Source of the DNA: Phocoena phocoena
Taxonomy: Eukaryota > Chordata > Mammalia > Artiodactyla > Phocoenidae
Assembly (NCBI RefSeq): GCF_963924675.1
Contig: NC_089221.1
Location: 86,114,296-86,178,295 of the forward strand
Reading direction: 5' to 3'
Length of the DNA: 64,000 bases
Shown in pieces: positions 12,209-25,461 of the stretch (positions are counted from its first letter, which is position 1; each line of letters starts with the position of its first letter). The notes beneath the pieces are model-generated. The model saw only the letters and a list, made by a program, of their open reading frames with translations. It did not search any database and had not been told where the DNA came from. The position numbers and the translations under genes are program-made.

Positions 12209-14402
12209 AGAGTAGGAGGATGTAGGGGAACTCACCTCCCACCACGAACACATCAAAATACATCTATCTGTGGAATAATTTTCACTGAAAAATAACTGGA
12301 AACTGGCAGAAAGACTACAACCAAGGCTATAAGAAATATCCACAGGAAATTGGGTAAGAAGGGAAGTCAAGCCATCAGGTCTGGACTTGTGACCCTATGA
12401 GAGGGCTCAGAGGAAAAGGGAGATTCCCCAGGCAGAGATCCTCTCTGAGGGCTGAGCAGCTTGAACTACATATTGGCTATGCCAGCCCTTATGTCTGACA
12501 CAGGGAAGATGAGCCCCCTTGGCTGGCTGGAGGGCTGGTGCGACTAACAGGAGTGCTGTGGGAAGCCGGTACTCTGTACATGAGGATTACATGTATGCTT
12601 GCCTCCTGCAGAAACAGGTCAGAAAGGGTGGATTGAAAAGTGCTGGAGTGGCTGTGTGGTCTCCCACTCCCCAGCCTGAGCCAAGCAAATGCTCCATTTC
12701 TGCTTGCTTTTCGACACAGCTCCACACTGGAGTGAAGGCTTGGCTGAAAGACCCTGAGGTGGCTAGGACCTGAAGAGGCATTTGAGAAGCCGGGAGGCAG
12801 CCATTACTGGAACTTACACAGGCAGCTCATCACAAGCATCTCTGACCTCTATGGCTAGACCAGCAAGGCCTGTGCCATGATACATGCCAAAAGCCTACAC
12901 AAGCTCTACATGCCCTGCTGTGAAGCCCCACACCAGGGTAAGGGTAGCAGAGGCTCAAGGGGAGAGCTCAGTTCTGAGGGACAAAAGAGGCTCATAACCA
13001 AAGTGGTGTCTGAGCAGGGCAGGGACAGTCATTACTAACACTTACACAGGCAGCATGTCAGAAGCAGTCTAGGCCTTTGACCCAGGCTGGACCACCACAG
13101 CCTTTGCACTGACCCATGCTGAGTGCCCATGTCAACCCCTCTTGCTGCAGCATTGCTCCCCTCTGAGGTGAGGGTGCCAGTGCTGGGAGGGGTGAGAGCA
13201 CCCATTAAAGTTAATGGAAGCAGCTCAGTCTTGACTCTCAGGACTTCTGTTCCATTAACCTGGGACATACCATACCCCCTGATAGGGCAGTGACAGCCAC
13301 TGGGCAGAGGGGAAGCCTTGTCTCACCCCTGACTCCAGACCTAGCCCTTCCATTTCCAGCCCCATCCTCTACTAAGGTGATAGCTGACAGCACACCCGGA
13401 GCAAAGACATGACTTGGGTTCAGGTCAAATCTAGCTCTTCCACCAAAGCCATTGGGCACACACAGACTGCATAGGGACTCTTCCACAAAAGAACATCCTT
13501 TTCAAGGTCACCACAGGTAACTCTTTCACCTAATTTCATACAGAGAAAGTTCAGCAAAATGAGAGGATAGAGGAATTCGTCTCACAAGAGAAAACTTCTG
13601 AAAAAAAAATGAAACAAACAATTTACCAAATAAAGAATTCAAAGCATTAGTAATAAAGAATGCTAACTGAATTAGGGAAAAGAATAGATGAAAAGACTGA
13701 TAATTTTAACAAGGAACTATAAAATATAAAAATAACCAGTCAGACCTGAAGAATACAATAACTGAAATTAAAAAAAAAAAAACAGTGAAATGAAAGAACA
13801 GCAGACCAGGTGATAGAGAATAACACATAAGCAATCTGGAAGACAGAATAATGGAAATCATACAATTAGAACAGCCAAAGGAAAACAAATTTTAAAAAAT
13901 GAGAACAGTATAGGGTACCTCTGGGACAACATCAAGTGTATCAACATTTGCATTATAGGGGCCCCAGAAAAAGAAGAGAAAGAAGGGGTTCAAAAATGTA
14001 TTTGATGAAATTATGGCTGACAATTTCCCAAACCTAGAGAAGGAAACAGATATCCAGGTACGGTAAGCACAGAAGGCCCCAAACAAGATGAACCCAAACA
14101 GACCCACAGGACATATCATAATTAAATTGCAAAAGTTAGAGGTGAAGAGAGGATTCTAAAGGTAGCAAGAGAAAAACAAAGAATCATATATAATGGGACT
14201 CCCATAAGGCAATCAGCTGATTTTTCTGCAGAAGCTTTGCAGGCCAGAAGGGAGTGGCATGATGTATTCAAAGTGCTCAGAGGAAAAACCTGTAATGTAG
14301 GATACTCTACCCAGCAAGATTATAGTCTCGAATTTAAGGAGAGATAAAGAATTTCTTAGACAAGCAAAAACTAAAAGAGTTCATCAATACTAAACATATC
14401 TT

Positions 14403-14530
14403 ACTCAGTACTTTGTAATAACCTATAAGAGTAAAAAGAATCTGAAAAAGATTATATATATATAAACGGAATCACTGTTCTGTATACCTGAAACTAACAT
14501 AACATTGTAAATGAGTTATGCTTCAATTAA
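14403..14530 (+). mobile_element. short LINE-1 3' end inserted in LINE-1 ORF1
   Basis: About 130 bases of LINE-1 3' terminus ('gaatctgaaaaagattatat', then 'cctgaaactaacataacatt' and an A tail) interrupt the host ORF1 sequence. The host reads 'tcaatactaaacat' before it and resumes as 'accaaacataccctaaaaga', so the 'ac(t/c)aaacata' overlap is probably a diverged target-site duplication. Extreme 5' truncation is typical of LINE-1 insertion. Confidence 0.7.
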
Positions 14531-14912
14531 AAAAAAATACCAAACATACCCTAAAAGAAATGTTAAAGGGTCTTCTCTAAGTGAAAAAGAAAAGGCCATA
14601 AGAAGAAGTAAAAGTCTGTAGGAAAGGAAAAACTCCAGTATAGTAAAGGCAAATATGTAACAAAAGCTGAGAATCAACCACTTAAATAAACTATTACAAA
14701 GATTAAAAGACAAAAAATAGTATAAAATCAATAGGACTACAATAACCAGTAAAAGACTAAACATGAAGATGTAAAATATGACATAAAATATTCTATATGA
14801 CAAGAATGAATTCATATTCTGCAAAAGAATGTTTTTATCCCATTAAAAAGAAAACCATTAGAGAGTTGGGATAGTATTGCTTATTCCATATTTTATGCTG
14901 TTAATATTGTAT

Positions 14913-15256
14913 AGAATTCAATATTGCTGCTTCATCTGTACCATTTTTCTAGATTCCACATATATGTGTTAATATATGATATTTGTTTTCCTCTTTCTGA
15001 CTTACTTCACTCTGTATGACAGTCTGTAGGTCCATTCACATCTCTACAAATGACCCAATTTCGTTCCTTTTTATGGCTGAATAATGGGGTGGGATGAATT
15101 GGGAGATTGGGATGGACATATATACACTAATATGTATAAAATAGATAACTAATGAGAACCTGTTATATAGCACAGGGAACTCCACTTCACCGTACAGTAG
15201 AAAGTAACACAACATTGTAAAACCTACACCCCAATTAAAATAAAAAGAATTCAATA
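14913..15256. mobile_element. 5'-inverted (twin-primed) LINE-1 3' end with exact target-site duplication
   Basis: An 11-bp direct repeat, 'agaattcaata', bounds the unit at 14913-14923 and 15246-15256. Inside, 14924-15083 is LINE-1 3' sequence in minus orientation ('tctagattccacatatatgt', 'cactctgtatgacagtctgt'). From about 15086 to 15245 the adjacent downstream LINE-1 segment runs in plus orientation ('gggatggacatatatacact', ending in 'ccaattaaaataaaaa'). Inverted-then-forward order of neighbouring 3' segments, bracketed by one duplication, is the known result of twin priming. Confidence 0.85.
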
Positions 15257-15966
15257 ATGCCATTTAACTAATTTTGTTATAATATTTAGATTGCTGTTTT
15301 AACAACTATACTTCCATTCCAATAAAGAATTCTCAGCCATTTAAACTTTGATCTATTTTGCTTATTGGATGATAATGCAAGTGAAATGATAAACTGAAAA
15401 TTTAACAAATAACTTATTTATAGACATAAAATGTTAAACAAAATGAACCATTCATGATAGTAAAGAAGAAATCACCCAGTCATTATATCTCCTGTACAAT
15501 GTTTAAGAATTTGTTAAATAAGCAAAACATGTTTTGACCAACATAATCCTTCATTTAAAAATTTCAAAAATATATGAGAATTGCTTTACTTACTATATTC
15601 TTTTGGAATACCATCAGACTATCTGAGAACCACTGTATGAAACATCAGCGGTGGTCCATAAAAATATGTTGGTGTTCCCTTTACTATGTAAGGCCAGATG
15701 AATTTATTCCTTTGTCAAAGCATATAATACTTGGGGTAAGCTTTCAGTTAACCTCTCTTTTGTTGGTTTTCTCTACTACCATAGAAATCCAAGCCTCAGT
15801 GTTTAGAAAAATGTCAAGAATGCTCATTAATAACCACATATCTTGTGTTCAATGGAACAGCTGGAAGCTGTTTGATAGATGGAAGGAAGGTAGAAACCAA
15901 GAAAAGCTTCTCCAATATGGTAGACACTCCATTCAATCCAAACTAGTTCTCAGTAGTTTATTAGAC
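15257..15966. other. unassigned intergenic stretch
   Basis: No repeat or gene identified. A 151-codon open frame (15574-16029) runs through the MER5A-like fragment at its 3' end. It has no recognisable domain and includes transposon-derived sequence, so it is taken as chance. Confidence 0.5.
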
Positions 15967-16070
15967 CAGTGCTTCTCAAATTTTAATGAACATAAAATAG
16001 CCTCCCAAAATGTAAATTCTGTGCAATAGGTCTGGGATGGGACCTGAGATTCATATCTCTAACTAACATT
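15967..16070 (+). mobile_element. MER5A-like hAT MITE fragment
   Basis: It starts with the terminal 'cagtgcttctcaaattttaa' (MER5A terminus CAGTGGTTCTCAAA) and continues to 'aataggtctgggatgggacc' and 'tgagattcatatctctaact', which match the internal MER5A order. The 3' terminus is missing. This is a non-autonomous hAT-Charlie relic. Confidence 0.7.
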
Positions 16071-17279
16071 TATACACTGGAAATATCAGTACAAACTGAT
16101 AAAATTGTATTTATGTGTACATTTTTCTGTGTTGTTCAATGGTATGATAGGCATTTTTTCCCTCTCATTACCCAGATCTTTCCCTGATATGCTCACTAGC
16201 TATTCTTTATCACAGGTTTTCCGAAGTATAAGATTCTTAAATTTTTGCCTCACGTCCCTGACCCTGATAAAATCCCTAATGTAGTAAGTGTGATTAGGCA
16301 AAAGTAATTTTACATATTATTTTTATTATTTCTAAATTTTATTATTTTTCTATTGTGTGTTATAATTTCTGATAGGCTGTACAATTTTTTCTTTCTGGTT
16401 TATTTTAGAATTAAATAATTTATGAAATACTGAAATTATGGTGGATGAAAAAATTTTACACAAGCTCAATAATTTTATTATAGTTAATTGTATACATATT
16501 CCTATAAAGATGATATTTCATAAATAGTTCTATTGATTGTTGGAATATTAATGGCAATTTTGAATACTGTTGCATTAAATATAAATAGGAACTCTTTATA
16601 GAGATTATAACATAATAACCTTTTTAACAAATCTTAAGGAAAAAACCTTCAAACAATGAATTTGACTCTGAAGATCTTAAATAGCACATTTATCAAACAA
16701 ATCAAGGGATCAAGAAAACATTTATAATATTCATGTATTATAAAGATAAGAATTTTGTTCAATATTTTCATTTAAAAGTCTCATTTTTAGAAGGAATTTA
16801 AGAATGTATATTCATGGCTAAGATTTGATATTGACATGTAACTAATAATATCCCTGTAAAGCCCTAAGTCAAAGTCATTACCCTTCTATGAATTGCAACC
16901 TTATTCCACTTCTATCACATTTCATTTAATCTCTTTATCATTTACTCACAAGTGCAAACTTAGAAAAGTGTTTTCGCTGTTCCGTGGAATATCCAAGGTC
17001 TAATAGGAGCAGTAAATCAAGTGATAAAGTGTTACCAAATGTCATACGCTTTTCTTTGAATAACAATTAAAAGTCTCTAAACAGTCAATGCTTTTGCATA
17101 CACTAAGGATTCTGACTAATAATATTACTTCCATTTTATCTACATATGTATATATGTATCTATCTGTTTACCTACTTACCTATACCAATAAAACTGTATC
17201 CATCACTGCCATAGCTCTCAAGTGGTTAAGGATCAGATTTTGTAGAGCATGGTAGATAGCAGCTCTGATATTTTACTTC
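16071..17279. other. unassigned AT-rich intergenic stretch
   Basis: No gene or named repeat. A short (TATC/TACC)-like degenerate tract lies at 17140-17185. Confidence 0.5.
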
Positions 17280-17660
17280 ACAATTGATAAGATGCCATCA
17301 CATGAATTTGGTGAAAGGAGCAACAAACTGACTTACATACCAAAAGGGCCAACAGTCCTGTTGTAGAAAAGGAGTGGAAGCAGAGAGATCAGTTAGGAAG
17401 TTTTTATAGTAACTGGGACAAAAAGTGATGGTGGCTTGGACCAATGTGGTGGCAGTGGAAGTGCTGGAAATATTCTTGTTTGGTAAACATCTCAAAGTTG
17501 GAGGTGGCCAGAATTTCTGATATACTGGATATGTGATGTAAGACAAAGAAAGGAATCCAAAACTTTTTTGCTTAAAAAACTTGAGTTTATGGAGTACCAA
17601 TTATTTCAATGAGGAACATGGGAGGAAAAAACTGATTTAAGATGATGTTTCCATTAACGA
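17280..17660. repeat. probable ancient interspersed repeat, family not named
   Basis: The phrasing 'agagagatcagttaggaagt', 'gatggtggcttggacca' and 'gtggtggcagtgg' resembles a common old mammalian repeat, but I cannot assign the family with confidence. The 100-codon minus-strand frame here has no known domain. Confidence 0.35.
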
Positions 17661-17814
17661 TAAGTACAAAAACTGAAAATACCCTAGAATTTGTATTTCT
17701 TTTCTTTTTTTTTAATAGAGATTTTAATGCTGGCAATTTTTTTTTTTTTTTTTACAAAGGTGTGGGAAGTACATGTTCTTATGGTGGAAGGTTAGTGTAG
17801 TGCTTATTAATATT

Positions 17815-18080
17815 GTTCACAAATTATCTCCAGATTCATGACAATTTTGGAGATAGGTGTGGCCGAGTGACATTCCTAAGCTAAAAAAATGTGAAAAGAA
17901 GCTCTTTATCTCTGCCAACAGCAGCTAACAATGTTCCAATTGTGGATGCTCTATACCTTTGCATCTCTGGTTTAGATTGACATGAAACAGAATCCCCAGA
18001 TTATCCCAGTGGTGGACATGTAGTGTGAGCAATAAATATACCAGTGAGATGTTGGAGTTCCTTGTTATGACAGTTTAAAC
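17815..18080 (+). mobile_element. LTR-like fragment (probable ERVL-MaLR, MLT1-like)
   Basis: The right part has an AATAAA signal at 18030-18035 ('gtgagcaataaatataccag') followed by 'agtgagatgttggagttcct', the arrangement seen just before the 3' end of MaLR LTRs (AATAAA, then CACTGAGATTT...GGTTGTTTGTTA). Upstream 'ctctgccaacagcagc' fits the same class. It is diverged and incomplete, with no associated internal retroviral genes. Confidence 0.45.
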
Positions 18081-19886
18081 AATCGCTTCCTGACCCATAA
18101 TTTTTAACTACTGAAAGACTAGTTGGCAGTTTAGAATGGCTTGTTTTTTCCCTTCTTCCTGTATTCAGATCCTTTGCCTGTGTCTTCCATTAGAGGAGTG
18201 CAATGGGTAAGTCAGCTGGCAAAATGGATTAGGAAACGTAATTTACATTTTCTAACTTGAAGGTAAAAATGAAGTATGGAAGGATGGGTGTTGTACTAAG
18301 AGACAAGACACTATTTGGCACTGTCTACTATGTTGGTTATTCAGTCAGAGAGAATAACCATGCTTCTTCCTAATAGGATGTAACTATCCTTCATCCACAG
18401 GAAGATATTTCACTCTTCCAAACAAGGAAGACCAAAGTTTTCAGTCACTGCATCTATCTCTGAGTAATATCAATTTATCTTCCAGTTTATTTTCCACTGA
18501 TAAGGATGTAATCACTTTTTTAAAGAAATTATGTTAGCTAACTAATCCCAAAAGATCTGTTTCCTCAGAGCCCTTCTGGCTCAAATATTATATCAGTCAG
18601 TCTTCAATCATGAAAACAAACTACTCAAGAAATACAAATGGAGGTAATTTAGAGAATTTCGTTTTCAAAAGTTTGAAGAACTGAAGGAACAAAAAGAGAT
18701 AGGTGAGGTTAGCAAATAATGAACAATTGCAGGAAGACACTATTACTCTTAGAGCTGGAGAAGCACAGGAAGAATGGTGTCACTCCAAGCCTGGGATTGT
18801 TCTCCCAGTTGAAGCTTCTGCTTGCTGGGTTTGAACTGGTTAAGCAGGAAGCCAGGGGCTCACTCACATTCCTTGTTTTTGCAAATGCTACTACTGCCTT
18901 AAGTACTGTTACCACATTCCTGTCGCTGTCTCCACTGTTGCTGTTATTACTGCTTCTCAAGTTTTTTTCACTACCGCCATCCCCACTAGCACAGCTGGGA
19001 CAACCATTGTTAGAGACACTCAGAAGCCATAAAAAGTATTTTATAATTTTACCAGCTTCCAATCTCCTGCCACAGTCTTATATTAGCAGAAACTAACAGA
19101 AAGCCACTGGAAAGAGAATCTGTGAAATATAGTTTGTATCACACCAGGCAGGAATGGTGACTAGTTTAGACAGATTCCTAGGATACTAACAGATATCAGA
19201 TAGTAGACTACAGAAGAGTGAAGAAAATAGCTTGAGGCAGGCCACATTTTATATGCTGGGTGGATATAAATGTCTAAAATTCAAGGGAAAGTTCTGGGCT
19301 GGAAATAATTATTTCTCTATAGGTCATATGATCACCCAAAGAATAACCATAAAAAGAGAAGAAAATTTGTGACAGGACACAATCTGAGGTTACTCTTCAA
19401 AATGCATAGCAGCAAGAAGAAAAGTTCTATCAAAGGAGATTCAGAAGGACTGAGAAGAAAACAAAGATATTGCTATTGCAAATTTAATAAAAACGATGTT
19501 TCAAAAATCAGGAAGCAATCATGTCAAATGTTGCTGATCTTCAGAAAAAATTAGGGCTGAGAACTAACCCATAGTTTGGACAATATGGAGAAATTAGTAA
19601 CCTTGACCGTAGCTGCTGCTGGCAAATGCTGGGGACAATTAGATGAGATTTAAAGAGAACAGGAGGAGAGGAAGCCATGACTCTGAATATGTACAGTAGT
19701 TAAGCAATCTCATTTGAAATGAGAGAAGTATATTAAAAAAGCGGTAAAAGCTGGAGGAGAATGAAGATCAAGGGAAAGCTGTTCTTTTACCTTTATTTTT
19801 AAAGCGGGAGATAATACGAAATATTTGTCTGCTCATAGGAATGATACAGTGTAGAGAAGAAAATGTTTTAGAAGGCAGAGATGAGA
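18081..19886. other. unassigned intergenic stretch
   Basis: No gene supported. The segment 18850-18990 is rich in ACT/CTG-like triplets and gives overlapping open frames of 117 and 125 codons on opposite strands. Serine, leucine and threonine runs on both strands point to compositional bias rather than coding. It may be an unnamed old repeat. Confidence 0.45.
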
Positions 19887-20868
19887 AGACTCTTTTTTCC
19901 AAAATAAATATACAGATGGCCAATAGACACATGAAATAATGCTCAATATCACTAATCATCAGTGAAATGCAAATCAAAACCACAATGAGATATCACCTCA
20001 TACCTGTAGAAGGGCTATCATCAAAAAGACAAAAACAAACAAGTGTTGGCAAGGATGTGGAGAAAAGGGAACCTCCTGCACTGTTGGTGGGAATATAAAT
20101 TAGTGCAGCCACCATGGAGAACAGTATGACATTTCCTCAGAAAATTAAAAATAAAAACTACCTTACAATACAGCAATTCCACTCCTGGTATTTATCTGAA
20201 GAAAATGAAAACAGTAATTTGCAAAGATATATGCACCCCTTTGTTTCAATGTTATTTACAAAAGCCAAGTTATGGAAGCAACCTTAGTGTCCATTGATAG
20301 ATGATGGATAAAAAATATGTGGTAAATATATACAATAGAAAACTATTCAACTGTATAAAAAGGAATGAAATCCTGCTATCTGCGGCAACATGGATGGATC
20401 TTGAAGCTATTAGGCTAAGTGAAATAAGTCAGACATAGATAGAAAAATACTGTATGATTTCACCTATATGCATAATCCAAAAAAACAAATGAACAAAAAA
20501 AGTCAACTAAAAAATACAGAGAACAAATTGGTAATTGCTAGAGGGAAGGGGAATGGGAGGTGGGAAAAATGTTTTAAGAGGGTCAAGAGGTAAACTTCCA
20601 GTTATAAAATAGGTCATGGAGATATAATTTACAGAATGGTGACTGTAGTTAAAAACATTGTATTGCATCTTTGAAAGGTGTTAAGAGTTCTTAAAAGTTC
20701 TCATCATAAGAAACTTTGTATCTTTGTATGGTGACAGATATTTATTGTGATGATTTTGTGATATTGTGGTATAAACTTGCAGTATATAGAGATATCAAAT
20801 CAAAGTGTTGTGCACCTGAAACTAGTATAATGTTACAACAATTATACCTCAATAAAAAATAAAAGATA
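19887..20868 (+). mobile_element. 5'-truncated LINE-1, end of ORF2 plus 3' UTR
   Basis: Plus-strand LINE-1 from the ORF2 C-terminal coding region ('acagatggccaatagacaca', then the cysteine-rich motif coding sequence near 20042-20100) through a 3' UTR to 'acctcaataaaaaataaaag'. Frameshifts interrupt ORF2. A possible diverged duplication ('gagatgagaaga' left, 'agaagcgagaaa' right) is only suggestive. Confidence 0.82.
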
Positions 20869-21239
20869 TTTTAAAAAGAAGCGAGAAAATAAAATTGTAG
20901 AAGGAAGTTCCTTGATTTAGTGATATGGGATAGAATCCAATACATAGGGAGAAAGGTTTGCCTTGTATAGGAATAATGACATTTTATATATGTAGCAGAA
21001 ACTAGCTGAAAATATGTATATTTGGAACTGGGAAGATGTAGAAGTTATCTTCTGTTTAACACTTTGTTCTTATTTAAGGGAGAAATGTGAAAGAGAAAAG
21101 AATCCCCTGATATTCTGAATCAGCTAACACTAACAGTAAGTATTCAGTGTTATTAGAAGCTGGCCTCGCAGTCACAGTTAGGTCAAGATGTTCTCTTATT
21201 GAACATAAGTAATCTCACAGAATAATATTTGAAAAGGTC
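20869..21239. other. unassigned stretch between two LINE-1 tails
   Basis: No gene or repeat recognised. Confidence 0.45.
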
Positions 21240-21376
21240 ACACTGGTGGTGGGCATTTTCTATATCCTGATTGTGGTGGAAGTTATACAACTGTATTCAA
21301 TTACTAAAGTTTAAACTTTACACTTAAAAGAAGTAGATTTTATTGTATGTAAATTATACCTTGATAAAGAAAAAAA
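21240..21376 (+). mobile_element. LINE-1 3' end fragment (L1M-type)
   Basis: 'ctatatcctgattgtggtgg', then 'tttattgtatgtaaattata' and 'ccttgataaagaaaaaaag' is the terminal block of older LINE-1s. The same block is at 2697-2815. It is a separate short insertion ending in an A-rich tail. Confidence 0.7.
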
Positions 21377-24300
21377 GAAAGTCAGTGAAATTAAAAAGGA
21401 ATTGAGTCTTTAGGTATATTTCTGAGAACATAAATCAAGATAATTACCACTGAGTGTAGGATCAGGTGAGCATTTCAAAACAAAATCAATTCTTACTCCA
21501 AAATAATACCTCACCCTGATTCCACTTCAATATAGAGTACTGAGTTGTCTTAGTTGTACAACTCTAATCTCAGAACTTAGATAAAACTGTATGCATATCT
21601 ATGCAGTAAGGTCCAATTAATGTCAAAAGCATAATTTCTTGAAAAAATCAAAATTTATATTACATGGGTATTTACAATTGAGATTACTAAAAAAATGTGG
21701 ATGTTAGCTCAAAATTGGATAAACTTTTACTTGTGGTGATGTTACCAAGGAAACGCCACCCCTGGTAGTCATACTGTCAATTTTTTTCAAATGCCAAGTT
21801 TTCAGAGTAAATTTATTATCTCATACGTACAGTTACCTATAATTATTCTAAACGATTTAAGGACATGTGTGGGTGGGAATATCACTCTAGGACTATGATG
21901 AAGTGAGACTAAGACAAAAACAAACAAATACCACCTCATAATCTTGTTTAAGCACAGACAAATTTTGATAACTGTACAAATTACAAAAATACCAAATATC
22001 CCTAGAGATTGTTGGCTTCAGGGCACTGACAGAGGAAGATTGCCGGTTGAGAAGAAGGTGGATTTTGGAAGTTTAAGGAGATAAAAAATAACCTGCAAAA
22101 TAGTCACCTAGGAGAATAGGATTATTAATTAACTTCAGTTCTAGAAAGAATAAGTTTTAAATATTGCAGGTAGTGCTCTAAGGATAAGGTAATTGAAATG
22201 GAGATTTGGAATGTGTTGCATTTATTATAATGACAAGTTTTAGGGTATCATATTAGGAGTGTAAGATGGAGGAAAAAATCAATAAAAGTGAAGACAAGGA
22301 ACCAAATTGACAGGATGCTGGATGGATTATTCAAACGTAATGCAGTTTTGAAGAATGTTGACCAGGACAGTGATAGAGTAGGTGTCAGTAAAGCAGATAC
22401 TAAAATTATCCATGAACAAGGAGAACTGACCAGAAAGACTGCACAAAGAGTGATAATAGGGGTACGGTCTGATCATGTGAACTTCAGTGGAGTTGAGAGA
22501 GTGTGTGCGTGTATGTGTGTAGTGCGAGGGGATAGAGGTCTGATAATCTGAAAGCAGCCGTTAAGAGTAAAAAGAATCACCTACTCTAAAGCGGAAAGAT
22601 TAGCCATCTCGAGGGCATAGTGGAATTAGTGACCTCAGAAGAGAGCCAAGATCATATTAGAAAAAGAAGTTAAAGGGATGATTCAGAGAAAGTTGAGGAT
22701 TTAAGACATACCTTGATGACAGTCCAGGAGTTCCAGAGGCACATTGAAAGGATTTGTGGATTGGGAATGAGATGGGATATAAGTCAGATTTGGGGATATG
22801 TGAAATAATCAGAGGGTTAGAATCTAGTTATTTGAGAATACTAAGACAGAATTCTATCTCTGGTGATGCTAGAAATATGTCATGATTAAACAAGTCCAGA
22901 TGACTCCTACAGGGAAGCAGATGACCAGCTCTCAAACAAAAAACCACTTATTGGAACTGGTGTCTCAGAATTTTGGGAGAGTGTGGTAAAAATGTAGGAG
23001 AAAAACAACATTTTGATGTTATAAGGAGCATGTCTCAAATCCCTTTTAGGAGGTAACTATGTACATGAACAAATTATTCAGATTATTTGGCAAAAACGCT
23101 AGGAAACTCCTTCCTGCATCAGGAAACTGCTGAAACAAGGGAGATCTGAAAATATTCAGGGTACAGACACTTTGATAGACATTTGAAGACAAGAATTTTT
23201 TTCTGTACAAAATGCACCTTACAGAAAAATGTGTTAATACTAATTCACACAATACAAACGTAATACCAGGAATTAGAAATACTAAAAATCTACATTGCAT
23301 AAAACTTCTAAAAATAAATGCCTTATAGTCTATTCAAAAACTGTTTAAACTGATTTTATGTGTACTTCCATTAGATTAGCTTTGAAACTTGAAATAGTGA
23401 ATATAATAAAGTCATCATCTCAGCACTGGACTTTCCCAAATTCATGTTAAGATTTTCTTTTTTTTTACATTCATAAGTTACAGACAACTTTTTAAACATT
23501 GCCCCTACCAAAAGCATTTCAAGGAAACCAGGATTAAATGCTTAAAGCCTACATTAATTAAAATAATCCAGGCAGTTTTCACTTTTTAGAACAGAACATT
23601 TAGTAAAGCAATTTCAACAACTATCATACATTTACTCCCTTTGTGTGTGTGTGTTTATGTGGGTGCACTCAGGCGTGAGGGATATGTGTGCACCCACTCA
23701 CTTGCATGAATGTGAATAATGTATGGACATAATGATGTTTATTAAAGCCATAAAACATAGTTTTTCAGCTTCAGGATAGCAATTCATACTTCTTTAATGT
23801 TATATTTAAGATACAATTCTTAGAAGGTAAGCGCTTCTTCATAGTAGCTGATATACCTTAATAATATTGATACAGAGGAGGGAGGTTACATTGAGGCAGA
23901 AATAGATTAAGTGACACGCTTTATAATATTTGAAATGATCACTGTTATCCAGTACCATATGCTATTTTTCCCCCTCTTCTGCAGTAATTTCCCTTCATTT
24001 TTTATATAATAGTGTACCATGAAGTGACTTCCAGGAACATGTCACCAATTAAATCAATGTGGAATGACACAGCAGTATCATTCCCATAGTGTTGAAGCAC
24101 TTCTGGAAATGATTAAAAGGCAGGGCATTCCCTACTGACTGTTGAGGTGAGATGTATACTTTGGAGAAGACAGCCCTATTGAGCAGGTGTCAATTATAAA
24201 GCTGTTTGAAAATAGCAACTTTTCTTTTTTTTTGAGGATATTTCAAATACGTGGCTGTTATATCTGATATGATTTTATCATAGGTCTGTAATTTCCTCTA

Positions 24301-25455
24301 CAAATCTCAAATGAAAAGCTATGAGACAGCATCAGACCAAATTGATATATTTACTATCTGATGTATCTAATGATTTTTAATAAAAATGTATTTTGATTTG
24401 AGGATATTAATTTTATACTGTTAACAACACCAAATGTCAGTTGAGCAAAGCTAAAAAAAAATCGTTAGCTGCCTTATTGAGATTATTGTTAACCCACTTT
24501 AATTATATTTTCTACAAACTTTTTTCTTTACATTACCTTATATTTAAAGACCTACTGAACTTCTCGATGGGGCAAGTTAATATTGAGTTACATTTATTTT
24601 AAAATACATTGATAATGTACTCAGAATAAAACTGTTATGTTGCTTTATATGTTAAAACTTTTCTTTCATTTCTTTCAATCAGGAAGAAAAATACAGAGAA
24701 ACAACAAAAGACCCCAACTGCAGCCATGTGTTCATAAGCAAATTTCATAGACCTTTAATTCTTGCTATTTGAGGAGTTTTGTGGGGACAATTTTGAGAGG
24801 AAAAGGAGATTTTGTCTGAATGGGACATGTGGTTTACAATCATTTTACTAAAATAAGTACTGGGTATGCATTTCAATTTCATAATTGAAATATGCAGCAA
24901 AGTTCCAAAAGTTGATTACTCACTATTCAGATATGATCTAACGTTTTATTTTCAGTTGGAACTATTAAACAAATTCCAATGATGTCACATAGATTCAAGG
25001 TGTAAGGGATAGTCTGTGATTGCATTCTATTCAGCAAGTGAAAGATTAAATACACATAGGAATTTTAACTGGATAGCTAACACTGACGTGTATAATTATT
25101 TTTTGTATACTTTATTTTAGAATAGTCTCACCCTCCAACAAACAATGAGATACTATGTTGGGAATAAAGAAATATGCATTATAACCGTAATATGTGTCTA
25201 GTGGGAGAGTGTTTAAAAAAAAAAAAATCCTTACTTCCCAGAGGTATCTGGTAAATTTCTTTTCTAGTCTCACTAACAAATTTATTCCCTGTCATCCCTG
25301 AACCAGTGTGTGTGTTCCCAGTCCTACAGAAGTCAATGTCAAGAGAGAAAGGACTGCCATTACAAGTTCCACACTTTTAGTTAGGGGTTGTCAATCTCCT
25401 ATTAGTATTTGGGATTATAGTTGAAAGGGATGAATACCAGATCATGCATTCCAAA
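21377..25455. other. unassigned intergenic stretch
   Basis: About 4 kb without a gene I can support. Purine-rich sequence at 22270-22980 may be old repeat. A GT run (23642-23654) adjoins a short hairpin with 10-bp arms at 23659-23668 and 23688-23697. Open frames (22288-22551, 23046-23300) have no recognisable motifs. Confidence 0.5.
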
Positions 25456-25461
25456 ACTATC

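Larger units (their letters stand above)
12190..14910 (+). mobile_element. LINE-1, 5' UTR plus ORF1 region, 3'-truncated
   Basis: The element starts at or near the true LINE-1 5' end ('gatcaagatggcagagtagg'). Bases 12190-13550 are 5' UTR and noticeably more GC-rich than the surroundings. Bases 13550-14880 carry the decayed ORF1 region, for example 'gctgacaatttcccaaacct' near 14020 and 'gctttgcaggccagaaggga' near 14240, which encode the conserved ORF1 stretch ETLQARREW in intact elements. Stops interrupt every frame. Inter-ORF sequence is reached near 14700-14880 and ORF2 is absent. A small LINE-1 tail is inserted at 14403-14530. This 5' end belongs to a different subfamily from the one at 9075. 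Confidence 0.8.

Noticed and set aside
15613..15633. 'tctgagaaccactg', resembling a MER5-type terminus
   Set aside because: Only about 14 bases match and the neighbouring sequence on either side does not continue the element.
15574..16029. 151-codon plus-strand open frame, among the longest in the window
   Set aside because: No recognisable domain or codon pattern, and its 3' third overlaps a MER5A-like transposon fragment. Chance frame.
18709..19096. Overlapping 117- and 125-codon frames on opposite strands
   Set aside because: Both come from the same triplet-biased segment with serine, leucine and threonine runs; no start context, splice sites or homology I recognise.
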